A stretch of 64,000 nt of DNA from positions 992,001-1,056,000 of the forward strand of contig CBDBPL010000007.1 in the NCBI GenBank assembly GCA_965208685.1. The letters are read 5' to 3'. Below are positions 1 through 8,523 of this stretch, piece by piece (within the stretch, counting starts at the first letter, position 1; every line of letters starts with the position of its first letter). The notes beneath the pieces were generated by a model. It did not search any database. It saw nothing but the letters and a program-made list of their open reading frames with translations, and was not told where the DNA came from. The translations under genes and the position numbers were made by a program. The DNA comes from JAJEFO01 sp965208685. Its GTDB lineage: Bacteria; Pseudomonadota; Alphaproteobacteria; Rhodobacterales; Rhodobacteraceae.

Positions 1-380
1 CAGATCCCGCCCTTAAGGTCGCTTGAGCCACGTCCCCAGACATGCCCGTCGCGCTCTATGCCGCCGAAGGGGTCTCGGCGGGGATCGTCCTGCCAGTGAT
101 CTTCCCATCCGCGCACGTGAACCGTATCGGTATGGCCGAGAATCATGAGGTTCGGACCGTCCCCGTGACGGGTGCCCCAGACGTTTTCGCGGCCGTCCAG
201 GAACTCGCCCCGGCCCGTTTCGAGGCCCAGCCCGGACAGTTGCGTTTCCAGGTGCCGCGCAAAGGGAGTCTCGTTGCCGGTCACGCTTTCGATGGCCAAT
301 GCCTCTTTCAGCAATGCCAGATCGGCGACGGCGTTCTGTGCCAGCTCCAGGCGTTCAGGCAGATCGTCGCGAAGTCTCAT
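1..380 (-). CDS. M20-family metallopeptidase, N-terminal part (cut by window edge)
   Basis: The first 126 codons of a zinc hydrolase of the ArgE/DapE/carboxypeptidase type (M20) read leftwards from ATG 378-380 and run off the window. Two family metal-binding signatures are visible: GHTDTVHV at about residues 81-88, which supplies the first metal His and its catalytic Asp, and WGRGSSDLKGG near residue 115, whose Asp bridges the two metals in this family. The start codon overlaps the stop of the upstream ROK regulator (ATGA), so the two genes are probably translationally coupled. The substrate cannot be told, because the lid domain and C-terminal half lie outside the window. An acylated amino acid or a small peptide is the usual substrate. 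Confidence 0.85.
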   Translation of the reverse strand, partial: MRLRDDLPERLELAQNAVADLALLKEALAIESVTGNETPFARHLETQLSGLGLETGRGEFLDGRENVWGTRHGDGPNLMILGHTDTVHVRGWEDHWQDDPRRDPFGGIERDGHVWGRGSSDLKGGI

Positions 381-1591
381 GACGCACCTGCCCTGAACTC
401 TTCAATCGCGGGCGGCGGAATCAGGATTTCCGCGCCCTTTTGTCCCTCTGCAAATATGGAAACGTGCAGATGTGACAGGGCAATCGACACGCCGCCTGCA
501 AGTGCGGCGTGGGTGCCCAGTTTCGATCGTTCGATGGTGATCTTGCCCGGATAGCACTGGGAGGCAAACCGAACGATCCGTTCCAGCAACTCGGTTCGCG
601 TGCCGATGGAGCCGCCGACAACGATCAGGGAGGGATCGACAATGGCGGCAATTGCAGCGGCCGCCCTGGCAATTTGTCTTGCTACACGATCCAGCGTTTC
701 CTGCGCCGCGACGTCTCCCGCGCTTGCGGCATCGAACACGCCCGGAACATCCGACTCTCGACCCGACAACTCCAGATAGCTGCCAACGATCGCGCTCGTT
801 GCCGTCACGCGTTCAAGGGCGCCAACCTTGAGACTCTCGGCTTCAAATGGATCGGCGCCGAAGGGCAGGAAGCCGATTTCGCCTGCCGCACCGATTGTGC
901 CGCGAAGCAATTTGCCACCCACGACCACTCCGGCACCGATTCCGGTGCCGACCGAAATGTAGACAAAGTTGTCGTGTTCGCGACGGTTTCCCAGCCAGTG
1001 TTCGCCCAAGGCTGCGAGGTTCACGTCGTTTTCGACGAAAACTTCGATGCCAAGCCGCTTGTGCACCGCGGCGGCCAGGTCGAACTGGTCAATGCCGACG
1101 ATGTTCGGCGCCATCAGGACCGCACCTGTCTTGGGGTCATACACACCGGGAACGCCGACGACGGCAATCTGCAGGTCACCACATGGCTCCCTTGCGTCGC
1201 GCTCGGTTGCCTGGACCAGGCGCCCCACCTGCTCGATCACGTTCATCCCGCCAGAGCGATCGGTGGGTTCGACCCTCTCGGCCAGAACGCGACCCATGAG
1301 GTCGCAAAAGGCAACTCTGACTTTCGAAGCGCCCAGATCGACGCTGGCAACGGTCGCGGCACCCGGCGAAATCTCGTAGACCACTGCCCTGCGACCGACG
1401 TGACCTTCCGTTTCGCCGACCGTGCGGACCCAGCCATCCGATTCGAGATTGCCCACGATTTCCGATACGGTCTGCTTGGAGAGTCCGGTCAGCTTGGCAA
1501 CGCTGGCACGTGACACCGGGCCATAGCTTGCGATGGCCTGGACTATCGCGCTTCGGGACATGCGTCGGGAGATTCTTGATTGTGCGCGCAC
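377..1591 (-). CDS. ROK-family transcriptional regulator
   Basis: This 404-aa protein has an N-terminal winged helix-turn-helix (about residues 10-60, with GLSKQTVSEIVGNLE) and a C-terminal sugar-kinase-like ROK domain. The ATPase-fold pieces are visible: ASVDLGASKVRVAF near residue 82, VENDVNLAALGEHWLG near 190, and the glycine-rich ISVGTGIGAGVVVGG near 210. The usual ROK zinc site, a His after GEIG followed by a CxCGxxGC cluster, is absent: the sequence reads GEIGFLPFGADPF. That suggests a divergent effector site. A second in-frame ATG lies 30 nt downstream (codon at 1559-1561). It is coupled by a 4-nt overlap to the M20 peptidase and probably controls it. A candidate operator lies just upstream at 1609-1623. 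Confidence 0.88.
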   Translation of the reverse strand: MRAQSRISRRMSRSAIVQAIASYGPVSRASVAKLTGLSKQTVSEIVGNLESDGWVRTVGETEGHVGRRAVVYEISPGAATVASVDLGASKVRVAFCDLMGRVLAERVEPTDRSGGMNVIEQVGRLVQATERDAREPCGDLQIAVVGVPGVYDPKTGAVLMAPNIVGIDQFDLAAAVHKRLGIEVFVENDVNLAALGEHWLGNRREHDNFVYISVGTGIGAGVVVGGKLLRGTIGAAGEIGFLPFGADPFEAESLKVGALERVTATSAIVGSYLELSGRESDVPGVFDAASAGDVAAQETLDRVARQIARAAAAIAAIVDPSLIVVGGSIGTRTELLERIVRFASQCYPGKITIERSKLGTHAALAGGVSIALSHLHVSIFAEGQKGAEILIPPPAIEEFRAGAS

Positions 1592-2178
1592 AGGGCACCA
1601 ATTTATTCGTTCTATTACCGAACTAAAAAGAACGCACGAGCGGAGTCAAGGAAAAATCCGCTCTGACCTCGCGCCATCGTGCTACGGGAGTCCTTGGTGC
1701 CGCTGGACCCTGTCGGACGCGATTCAGCACGTGCGCCGGTGCCCGGCCATGGCATGCATCGTCCATGTGCTCTCCTTGCCACGCCGCTTGACGAGACCGG
1801 TCGCGAACCGCAGGAACTGGGACGCGTTCGTGGCATCACCGTCGTGAACTGCCACGGTGACAGGTTGAGATTCTGCAGGCTTCAGGTCCTTGGTGCGGCA
1901 CCTGGCCATCCGGCCTGCACGAAGTGATTCTGCCGATGCTGTTCCCGTCCTGACTTTGGGAGCGAGCGACGAAGAACGACTGCGAACCGACCGCAGCGAG
2001 CCAGCACATGGACGACCTTCGTCTGCAGCATCCGCAAGTGAACGTGACTGTCGCAATGGCCGTCCTGACTTCCAACGGCCCTCACGTCGGGCACCTTTCC
2101 CTATACAATTGCGGCTCATTGGCGGTATAGAGATACCAATTCGCGGGGAGGGTGCCGCAGGACGGGCGCCAAGATGGC
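1592..2178. other. 587-bp intergenic region upstream of frr
   Basis: No convincing gene was seen on either strand; the open frames here show no recognisable domain. The right end holds a TATACAAT-like -10 element at 2102-2109 and a small stem-loop at 2118-2140 (ATTG and GTAT pairing with ATAC and CAAT around an AGAG loop), probably in the frr leader. The usual frr neighbour pyrH is not here. Confidence 0.4.
1609..1623. promoter_or_regulatory. candidate operator upstream of the ROK gene
   Basis: A GTTC-N7-GAAC inverted repeat lies about 18 nt upstream of the ROK start codon, in an AT-rich patch of otherwise GC-rich DNA, with a third GAAC at 1630-1633. The position suits an autoregulatory site. 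The assignment to this regulator is inference. Confidence 0.3.
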
Positions 2179-2742
2179 ATGGCAGAAGAATTCGAACTCG
2201 ACCTAGACGACATTGAACGCCGGATGAATGGCGCGATGAGCGCGCTCAGGCAGGAATTCCTGACATTGAGAACAGGCCGAGCCTCTGCCTCGATGCTGGA
2301 GCCGATAATGGTTGATGCCTACGGGGCCACGACACCCGTGAACCAGGTCGGCACCGTTAACGTGCCGGAACCTCGCATGATCACGATCAACGTCTGGGAC
2401 AAGAACCTGGTAGGTGCCGTTGAAAAGGCGCTCCGTGGGAGCGGGCTCGGCATCAATCCCATTACCGATGGCACGATCATTCGGCTGCCGGTCCCGGAGC
2501 TCAACGAGGAACGTCGCCGCGAACTGTCCAAGGTCGCTGGCCAATATGCGGAAAACGCTCGGATTGCGATCCGCAACGTTCGCCGTGATGGAATGGACCA
2601 GATCAAGAAGGCAAAGGCCGACGGGTTGGGCGAGGACGACCAGAAGTTCTGGGAGAGTGCCGTGCAGGAAGCAACCGACAATGCGATCAAGAAAGTCGAT
2701 GCGGTGCTGGAAAGCAAGCAAGACGACATAATGCAGGTATGA
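2179..2742 (+). CDS. frr: ribosome recycling factor
   Basis: RRF splits post-termination ribosomes together with EF-G. The protein is 187 aa, close to the usual 185. It matches the family along its length, including LRTGRASASMLEPIMVDAYG and the C-terminal helical stretch with VRRDGMDQIKKAKADG. The ATG at 2179 is preferred because the product then begins MAEEFELDLDDIERRM, as family members do. An in-frame GTG at 2152 overlaps the GGGGAGG motif that would have to serve as its ribosome site. It is the first gene of a tightly overlapping run with uppS, cdsA and dxr. Confidence 0.97.
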   Translation: MAEEFELDLDDIERRMNGAMSALRQEFLTLRTGRASASMLEPIMVDAYGATTPVNQVGTVNVPEPRMITINVWDKNLVGAVEKALRGSGLGINPITDGTIIRLPVPELNEERRRELSKVAGQYAENARIAIRNVRRDGMDQIKKAKADGLGEDDQKFWESAVQEATDNAIKKVDAVLESKQDDIMQV

Positions 2743-3500
2743 GGCCACAGGTGCGAGCAGGGACTGGAGAGGCGGTTGCGGGCAAGCGTGCAAGGCACGC
2801 CGAACCGAAGCATGTGGCGATCATCATGGACGGGAACGGTCGCTGGGCGCAGGCGCGCGGCAAGCCCAGGCTGTTCGGGCACCACGCGGGTGCGCACCGC
2901 GTGCGCGAAATCGTCAAGGCATGCCCTGATCTCGGGGTCAGGTACCTGACCATCTTTGCCTTCTCGACAGAAAACTGGAAGCGCACCCAGGCCGAAGTTT
3001 CGGGCCTCATGAAGCTGTTCCGCCGCTACATGATGGACGAAGCAAGGGCCCTGATCTCATCTGGCGTGCGAGTGCGCTTCATTGGCGACCGGATCAAGCT
3101 TGACGAAACCCTGGTCGCGTTGATGGACGAACTGGAACTCCTGACCTGCGACAACGACCTCGTGCACGTCACGGTCGCGCTGAACTATGGCGGGCGGGAC
3201 GAGGTCGCGCGTGCGACCAAGCGGCTATGCCGCGAGGTCAAGGCTGGGCGCATTGATCCGGAAAGCGTCGACGGAGAGACGCTTGCGCGGTTCCTTGACA
3301 CCTACGTGCTGCCGGATCCCGACCTGGTCATCCGCACCAGCGGCGAGGCCCGGATTTCCAATTTCCTGCTCTGGCAGTCGGCATACTCCGAGTATGTATT
3401 CGTGGACACGCTCTGGCCGGACTTCACGAGAGAGGAATTCGAGCAGGTCCTTGCCACTTTCTCGACTCGCGAACGCAGATTTGGCACCGTGCCTGGATGA
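2739..3500 (+). CDS. uppS: undecaprenyl diphosphate synthase (isoprenyl transferase)
   Basis: This cis-prenyltransferase makes the C55 lipid carrier for peptidoglycan and O-antigen from farnesyl diphosphate and isopentenyl diphosphate. The protein is 253 aa. The catalytic block HVAIIMDGNGRWAQ is near residues 25-38, with the essential Asp at 31. FAFSTENWKR follows, and the C-terminal block has DLVIRTSGEARISNFLLWQ and SEYVFVDTLWPDF. The roughly 20 residues before the core are slightly longer than in E. coli. The ATG overlaps the frr stop (ATGA), and cdsA overlaps the uppS stop in the same way, so the genes are probably translationally coupled. Confidence 0.97.
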   Translation: MRPQVRAGTGEAVAGKRARHAEPKHVAIIMDGNGRWAQARGKPRLFGHHAGAHRVREIVKACPDLGVRYLTIFAFSTENWKRTQAEVSGLMKLFRRYMMDEARALISSGVRVRFIGDRIKLDETLVALMDELELLTCDNDLVHVTVALNYGGRDEVARATKRLCREVKAGRIDPESVDGETLARFLDTYVLPDPDLVIRTSGEARISNFLLWQSAYSEYVFVDTLWPDFTREEFEQVLATFSTRERRFGTVPG

Positions 3501-4285
3501 CGGTTGCCGAGGGGCATTGGGGTGACTTGAGCCGCCGCCTCGCCACAGGCGGCATCACCGCAATCCTCGGATTCTGGATCATGTGGCTTGGTGGCCATCC
3601 CTTCCATGCCCTTGTCGCCCTGGTGGCGGGCTTGATGGTGTGGGAAATCGCCCGCATGGCGGGCGCGACGGATTCCGCAGTTGCCTGCGGCCTAGTCGGC
3701 GGTCTTGCCCTGATGCTTCTCGTCACCTACCAGGCCGTGTACATGTTGCCGTTGCTGCTTGCCCCGGCGGCGGCGGGCCTTGTGCTGCTCAAGAGCGGCC
3801 GTGCAACCCATGCACTGTACAGCACGGCGATTCTCGTGGGTGGATACGGACTGGCCGTGCAGCGCGATGACCACGGATTCGTCTGGATCCTATGGCTGGT
3901 CCTGGTCGTGATCGTGTCCGACATCCTGGGATATTTCGTCGGAAAGTCGATCGGTGGTCCCAGGTTCTGGCCGAGCGTCAGCCCTGGAAAGACCTGGTCC
4001 GGGACCATAGCCGGCTGGGCAGGGGCGGCGCTTGTGGGACTGGCTTTCGTGCTTCTTGCGAATTCCGGTCTCGAGTTGATCGCCATGTCCATTCTCGCAG
4101 CGATCGCGGGTCAGGCCGGAGACGTGGCGGAGAGCGCACTCAAGCGCAGGGCGGGCGTGAAGGACAGTTCAGGCCTGCTGCCTGGTCATGGCGGCATGTG
4201 CGACAGGTTTGACTCGATGTTGGGAGCGTCCCTGTTCACGCTGGCGGCGGGACGGTTCATCGAGTTCCCTCCAGGTTTCGGATGA
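3497..4285 (+). CDS. cdsA: phosphatidate cytidylyltransferase
   Basis: An integral membrane enzyme that makes CDP-diacylglycerol from phosphatidate and CTP, the branch point for phospholipid synthesis. The 262-aa product is dominated by hydrophobic helices. Near residues 213-244 it carries the family signature: SALKRRAGVKD, then the metal-binding LPGHGGMCDRFDS. The start overlaps the uppS stop by 4 nt and the end overlaps dxr by 4 nt, as in the conserved cell-envelope cluster of many proteobacteria. Confidence 0.96.
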   Translation: MTVAEGHWGDLSRRLATGGITAILGFWIMWLGGHPFHALVALVAGLMVWEIARMAGATDSAVACGLVGGLALMLLVTYQAVYMLPLLLAPAAAGLVLLKSGRATHALYSTAILVGGYGLAVQRDDHGFVWILWLVLVVIVSDILGYFVGKSIGGPRFWPSVSPGKTWSGTIAGWAGAALVGLAFVLLANSGLELIAMSILAAIAGQAGDVAESALKRRAGVKDSSGLLPGHGGMCDRFDSMLGASLFTLAAGRFIEFPPGFG

Positions 4286-5454
4286 CGCGGCGCGTCTCGA
4301 TATTCGGCGCCACGGGCTCTATCGGGGCAAACACGCTGGAGATCATCCGGCAGGATCCGAAGGCGTATCGGGTCGTGGCCCTGACTGGCGGTCGCAACGT
4401 CAAGCGCCTCGCGTCTGCCGCGGCAGCGTTCAACGCAGAGATCGCCGTCACGGCCCATGACGATCTGCTCGAAAGCCTCCGATACGCGCTCAAAGGAACG
4501 GATGTTGAAGTCGCCGCCGGAGAGAAGGCCCTGATTGATGCGGCGGCGCGCCCGGCCGACTGGATCATGTCGGCAATCGTTGGCTTCGCCGGTCTGCCAC
4601 CGGGACTTCGCGCCCTGGAACAGGGCACGACACTTGCGCTGGCCAACAAGGAGAGCCTGGTGGCCGCCGGTCCGCTCCTGATGGAGACCGCCAGGCGCAG
4701 CAACGCCAGGATCATTCCCGTTGACAGCGAGCATTCGGCGATCTTCCAGGCGCTGACCGGGGAGGATCAGCAATCGGTTGAGCGCGTGATCATCACCGCG
4801 TCGGGAGGCGCGTTCCGCGACTGGCCGCTTGACGCTCTCTCCGAGGCGACACCGGAACAGGCCGCAAGCCATCCGAACTGGCCCATGGGGCAGAGGATCA
4901 CGATCGACAGCGCATCCATGTTCAACAAAGCCATGGAACTTATTGAGACAAAGGAATTTTTTGGATTTTCACCGGAGCAGATAGAGGTCCTGATGCACCG
5001 CGAAAGCGTGATCCATGCCCTGGTCGGCTTTCGTGACGGCGCGCTCATGGCACATGTGGGGCCACCGGACATGCGCCATGCCATCGGTTATGCGCTGCAC
5101 CATCCCCGGCGATCGCATCTGCCGGTCGAGCGGCTTGACCTGGCAAAGATCGGCCAACTGAACTTTCAGTCTCCGGAGCCAGGGCGCTATCCCGCGCTTG
5201 TGCTGGTCCGCGAGGTCATGGCCGCTGGCGGACACGCGGGAGCGGCCTTCAATGGCTCCAAGGAAGCAGCGCTTGACGGGTTCCTGGGAGGCCGGATCCG
5301 GTTCACGGACATGGCAAGGGTTGTCGAACGCGAGATCGAGAATATTTCAATGGACGATCACGGCAAGGCGGAGATGACTCTCGACTCCGTGCGTGAGGCG
5401 GATCGAGTGGCACGGGTCCGGGCTCAGGAGACCATGGCGGCATTGGACAGGTAG
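4282..5454 (+). CDS. dxr: 1-deoxy-D-xylulose-5-phosphate reductoisomerase
   Basis: Catalyses the committed step of the MEP isoprenoid pathway (DXP to MEP with NADPH). It fits its place beside uppS, which uses isoprenoid units. The 390-aa protein starts with the NADPH-binding GATGSIG at residues 9-15. It contains LANKESLVAAG, the metal-binding VDSEHSAIFQ, the loop ASGGAFRDWP and the substrate-site NWPMGQRITIDSASMFNKAM, followed by the C-terminal helical domain. The ATG overlaps the cdsA stop. Length and motifs are complete. Confidence 0.97.
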   Translation: MTRRVSIFGATGSIGANTLEIIRQDPKAYRVVALTGGRNVKRLASAAAAFNAEIAVTAHDDLLESLRYALKGTDVEVAAGEKALIDAAARPADWIMSAIVGFAGLPPGLRALEQGTTLALANKESLVAAGPLLMETARRSNARIIPVDSEHSAIFQALTGEDQQSVERVIITASGGAFRDWPLDALSEATPEQAASHPNWPMGQRITIDSASMFNKAMELIETKEFFGFSPEQIEVLMHRESVIHALVGFRDGALMAHVGPPDMRHAIGYALHHPRRSHLPVERLDLAKIGQLNFQSPEPGRYPALVLVREVMAAGGHAGAAFNGSKEAALDGFLGGRIRFTDMARVVEREIENISMDDHGKAEMTLDSVREADRVARVRAQETMAALDR

Positions 5455-5465
5455 GACGGCGCATC

Positions 5466-6809
5466 TTGGAAATCGCAGCACTCATACCAAGTTTCGGAAA
5501 TCTCGCCTTCACGATTGCCGCGTTTGTCGTGGCATTGTCGATAATCATCGCCGTCCATGAATTCGGGCATTACATCGTGGGCCGCTGGAGCGGCATTCGT
5601 GCGGAAGTCTTCTCCTTGGGATTCGGGCCGGTGCTGGCAAGTCGTGTCGACAGGCACGGTACGCGATGGCAGGTCGCGATTCTGCCTCTCGGCGGATACG
5701 TCAAGTTCCTTGGCGATCGGGATCCTGCGTCGAGCCCGGACAGCGAAGCCATGGGTTCCCTGGACGCGGAAGGGCGCCGGGCGTCAATGCATGGTGCTCC
5801 GCTCTGGGCGCGCACGATCACGGTCATGGCGGGACCGGCATTCAACTTCGCTCTTTCCTTCGTTCTTTTTGCGGTCTTGTTCATGTTTCGCGGCGTGGCA
5901 GCCGATCCGGTGACAGTTGACGACCTGTATCCGCTTCCCAGTTCGGAAGCGCACGATCTGCGCCGGGGTGACGTGATCCTGGCAATCGACGGTTCCCAGG
6001 TGCCAGAGGCAGAGGCCTTCGGTGAATTCTCTGCCGGTCTCGATGCCGCGCCGGACCTGACATACACGGTCCTGCGGGACGGTCGGGAATTCGACGTCGC
6101 TGGTCCGTGGCTCTATCCTCCGATTGTTGCCGCGACGACCCCGGCTTCCGCCGCCTCCAATGCCGGCCTGGTGCGGGGCGACGTCATTGTGTCCGTTGAT
6201 GGCATGGAGATTCATGACTTCGACGCGCTTCGCCAGGCGGTCAGCGCGTCAGATGGCGGGTCGGTAACGCTTGATGTCTGGCGTGAAGGCCGAGGCAACC
6301 GCACTGTGACGTTGACGCCGACCAAGTTCGACCTTCCTGCGCCAGGCGGCGGATTCGAGACGCGCTGGCTGATCGGCGTGACAGGCGCACTCGCGTTCGA
6401 GCCCGCCATCGTGACTCCGATGCCGGGCGAGGCGCTCGCGTACGGGTTGGACCAGGTTCAGTTCATCATCCGCTCGTCGCTCTCAGGTGTCTATCACATG
6501 GTTGCCGGCGACATCTCCACCTGCAACCTTTCCGGCCCGATCGGGATCGCCGAGGTGTCCGGGCAGGCCGCAAGCCAGGGCTGGTTCACTTTCGTCTGGT
6601 TCATCGCGCTGCTCTCCACGGCGATCGGGCTCATCAATCTCTTTCCGATTCCGGTGCTTGACGGCGGCCATCTCGTCTTTCACGCGTGGGAAGCCGTGAC
6701 GGGCCGGCCGCCGAATGACGGTTTGACGAAGCTCTTGATGACCGGCGGGTTGCTGCTCCTGCTCGCGCTCATGGCATTCGCGATCGGGAACGATATCGTC
6801 TGCCCATGA
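5466..6809 (+). CDS. rseP: RIP metalloprotease RseP (site-2 protease)
   Basis: An inner-membrane zinc protease that cuts anti-sigma factors and leftover signal peptides within the membrane. The 447-aa protein has the HEFGH zinc motif at residues 31-35 in the first membrane helix and the third-ligand block NLFPIPVLDGGH at about 391-402. Two PDZ-like domains lie between, with repeated GDVIL/GDVIV strands, and hydrophobic segments surround the active-site blocks. The chosen start is TTG at 5466, with AGGACGG placed properly upstream and no better ATG before the first membrane helix. It follows dxr by 11 nt. bamA, the usual next gene, is displaced by the nitrile hydratase operon. Confidence 0.95.
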   Translation: MEIAALIPSFGNLAFTIAAFVVALSIIIAVHEFGHYIVGRWSGIRAEVFSLGFGPVLASRVDRHGTRWQVAILPLGGYVKFLGDRDPASSPDSEAMGSLDAEGRRASMHGAPLWARTITVMAGPAFNFALSFVLFAVLFMFRGVAADPVTVDDLYPLPSSEAHDLRRGDVILAIDGSQVPEAEAFGEFSAGLDAAPDLTYTVLRDGREFDVAGPWLYPPIVAATTPASAASNAGLVRGDVIVSVDGMEIHDFDALRQAVSASDGGSVTLDVWREGRGNRTVTLTPTKFDLPAPGGGFETRWLIGVTGALAFEPAIVTPMPGEALAYGLDQVQFIIRSSLSGVYHMVAGDISTCNLSGPIGIAEVSGQAASQGWFTFVWFIALLSTAIGLINLFPIPVLDGGHLVFHAWEAVTGRPPNDGLTKLLMTGGLLLLLALMAFAIGNDIVCP

Positions 6810-6810
6810 C

Positions 6811-6833
6811 TTCGAGCCATTCCATGGCTCGAA
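6811..6833. terminator. perfect inverted repeat after rseP
   Basis: TTCGAGCCAT-TCC-ATGGCTCGAA forms a perfect 10-bp stem with a 3-nt loop, starting one base after the rseP stop and 72 bp beyond the end of the convergent nitrile hydratase operon. It has no U-tract on the plus strand. It probably works as a transcript-end hairpin, possibly for both directions. Confidence 0.5.
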
Positions 6834-6905
6834 AGAAGTCCCAACGGATGCATTGGTCCATCAGCGCCGTGCATCAATGCGGAGTGGAATTCTCTCGAAA
6901 GGGCG

Positions 6906-7226
6906 TCACCTGGACGCTTTGGCACGCTGGACTTTCTGCGGTTCATGTGCATGGGCCTTGGCCAATTCAGCCATTGCCAGCTCAATTTCACCGCGCTCGA
7001 TCCAGCCCTCTTCGACCAGGATCGATTCAAGAGTGTCAAGCCACGCGAGAAAGAAGTCGTCCCCTCCGTTAAGTGAACGGGAGAGCCCGCACTTGCGCAG
7101 GGACATTGTGAGCCGCGCGGTCCAGTCAGACCAGGAAAGTCGATGAGCGTCGTTCTCCGCAACGGCGAGCGCGAACACGCGTGCGTGCCATGGTGCGTCG
7201 AAAGCCGGCTCGGAACGCGGCGTCAT
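6906..7226 (-). CDS. nitrile hydratase accessory (activator) protein
   Basis: The 106-aa product resembles the small activator proteins encoded after nitrile hydratase subunits, which share a fold with the beta-subunit N-terminus. The pattern FDAPWHARVFALAVA, then WSDWTARL and a central FFLAWLDTLESILVEEG segment, is typical. Activators help insert the metal into the alpha subunit and drive oxidation of its cysteines. It is the third gene of the operon, and its ATG overlaps the beta-subunit stop (ATGA). No metal-binding Cys-rich tail is present. Confidence 0.8.
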   Translation of the reverse strand: MTPRSEPAFDAPWHARVFALAVAENDAHRLSWSDWTARLTMSLRKCGLSRSLNGGDDFFLAWLDTLESILVEEGWIERGEIELAMAELAKAHAHEPQKVQRAKASR

Positions 7227-7903
7227 TGCACTGGCTCAAGATAGGATTCCCAGAGATCCAGTACGACCTCGTCGCGCGGGTGCTCCGGGTTGACCCAAAG
7301 TTCCGCCGCCGGGAACGCGACCGCGTAGAGTGGCTGGGGCGACTCTCCGAGGCCATGGGCATTGCTGTCGGGAAAGACGTGGACGCCGTGACGACGAAGC
7401 ACGCGTCCGCATGCTCCCGCAACATAGGCTGGCAGCCGCGTGTGGCCGCCTGGCAACAACCTGTTCCCCGCCAGGCGGCGTGCACGGACCGATTCCCCGA
7501 CGGAAAATCGTGCCAATCCCTGACAGTTCCGAGTTGTCGGAGATCCGCGGCCAAGCAGATCGTTTACATTTTCTGCCCTCAACGCACGCGAAGACAGGGG
7601 TTGGCGAGTCTTTCCGCCGGCGCAAGGCAGCAGGTCGCTGTCCTCTAGCACCGCGGTCTCCACGAGGAGATTCGCCAGTGCTGCCAGCCATTTTTCGAAG
7701 TACGAAAACCGTGCATACTCCCGCGGACGGAGCCGTTCGCGCGCGTGGCGGGACATGTCAATGTTCCAGTGCCCCAAGGCTCCGGCCGCCAGCGTCAGGG
7801 CAAGAGCGCGAGCGTGCCAAGCTTCCTCAAATGCCGTCTCACCAGGTTCAGGCAAGACAGCTCCATAGCCGAACCGCCCCCCCATGTCGTGAATGCGGGT
7901 CAT
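7223..7903 (-). CDS. nthB: nitrile hydratase subunit beta
   Basis: The 226-aa product opens with MTRIHDMGGRFGYGAV, the hallmark beta-subunit N-terminus, followed by FEEAWHARALALTLAAG and the helical FSYFEKWLAALANLLVE. The C-terminal SH3-like barrel has FSVGESVRARRL, then HTRLPAYVAGACGRV and LWVNPEHPRDEVVLDLWESYLE broken across its strands. It pairs with the alpha subunit to hydrate nitriles to amides. The ATG at 7903 overlaps the alpha stop by 4 nt. The frame stays open further upstream, but that part is antisense to the alpha gene and is ignored. Confidence 0.9.
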   Translation of the reverse strand: MTRIHDMGGRFGYGAVLPEPGETAFEEAWHARALALTLAAGALGHWNIDMSRHARERLRPREYARFSYFEKWLAALANLLVETAVLEDSDLLPCAGGKTRQPLSSRALRAENVNDLLGRGSPTTRNCQGLARFSVGESVRARRLAGNRLLPGGHTRLPAYVAGACGRVLRRHGVHVFPDSNAHGLGESPQPLYAVAFPAAELWVNPEHPRDEVVLDLWESYLEPVQ

Positions 7904-8523
7904 CGCTGCGGTTCCATCGGCAGGCCGGTCCCGATCATGCTGTCGCGGGTGACCAGCTCGGCAAGCGCGTCCTCGTCCATTCCCGCACTGCCGGCAGGGC
8001 GTTCGGGAATCACGATGTAGCGCATCTCGGCAGTCGAGTCCCAAACGCGGACAGCCTTGCCCTCGGGAAGCGTCACGCCGAACTCCGCAAGCACCTTGCG
8101 AGGCTCGCGGACCGCGCGGGCACGATATTCGTCGGACTTGTACCAGCCGGGCGGAATGCCAAGAAGCGGCCAAGGGTAACAGGAGCAGAGCGTGCAAACG
8201 ACCATGTTGTGCGTGTCCGGCGTATTCTCAACGGCGGTAACGTGTTCGCCCTGACGCCCTGCATAGCCCATCCCGGCAATCGCGTCTGACGCGTCAGCGA
8301 GCAGGGCGTTCCGAAAACCCGGGTCGGACCATGCCCGCGCCACGACACGAGCGCCGTTCCGGGGACCGACGCGGTTCTGGTACATGTCGATGATCGCGTC
8401 CAGGGCCGCGGGCTCGACCAGCCCCTTGCGCACAAGGATTTCCTCCAACGCCTTTACGCGCAGTTCCGGATCCGTTGGCAGATGACGGTGAGCGGAGACC
8501 GGACCGTTCTTGCCGCTTTCCAT
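7900..8523 (-). CDS. nthA: nitrile hydratase subunit alpha, cobalt type
   Basis: The 207-aa catalytic subunit carries the metal claw VCTLCSCYPW at residues 109-118. Cys110, Cys113 and Cys115, with Ser114 backbone, would bind the metal; two of the Cys are post-translationally oxidised in the family. Thr after the first Cys marks the cobalt class, as iron enzymes have Ser there. The N-terminal helices LRVKALEEILVRKGLV and the later GIPPGWYKSDEYRARAVREP are typical. The gene leads a three-gene minus-strand operon placed between rseP and bamA. No amidase or aldoxime dehydratase gene is adjacent. Thiocyanate hydrolase gamma is related, but its partner is split into two subunits, unlike the beta gene here. 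Confidence 0.93.
   Translation of the reverse strand: MESGKNGPVSAHRHLPTDPELRVKALEEILVRKGLVEPAALDAIIDMYQNRVGPRNGARVVARAWSDPGFRNALLADASDAIAGMGYAGRQGEHVTAVENTPDTHNMVVCTLCSCYPWPLLGIPPGWYKSDEYRARAVREPRKVLAEFGVTLPEGKAVRVWDSTAEMRYIVIPERPAGSAGMDEDALAELVTRDSMIGTGLPMEPQR

Noticed and set aside
2152..2178. GTG start for frr 27 nt upstream
   Set aside because: The only ribosome-site-like sequence (GGGGAGG) overlaps this codon, and the family N-terminus begins at ATG 2179.
6906..8523. thiocyanate hydrolase instead of nitrile hydratase
   Set aside because: The gamma subunit shares VCTLCSC, but the partner here is one full-length beta chain with a separate activator, not two split subunits.
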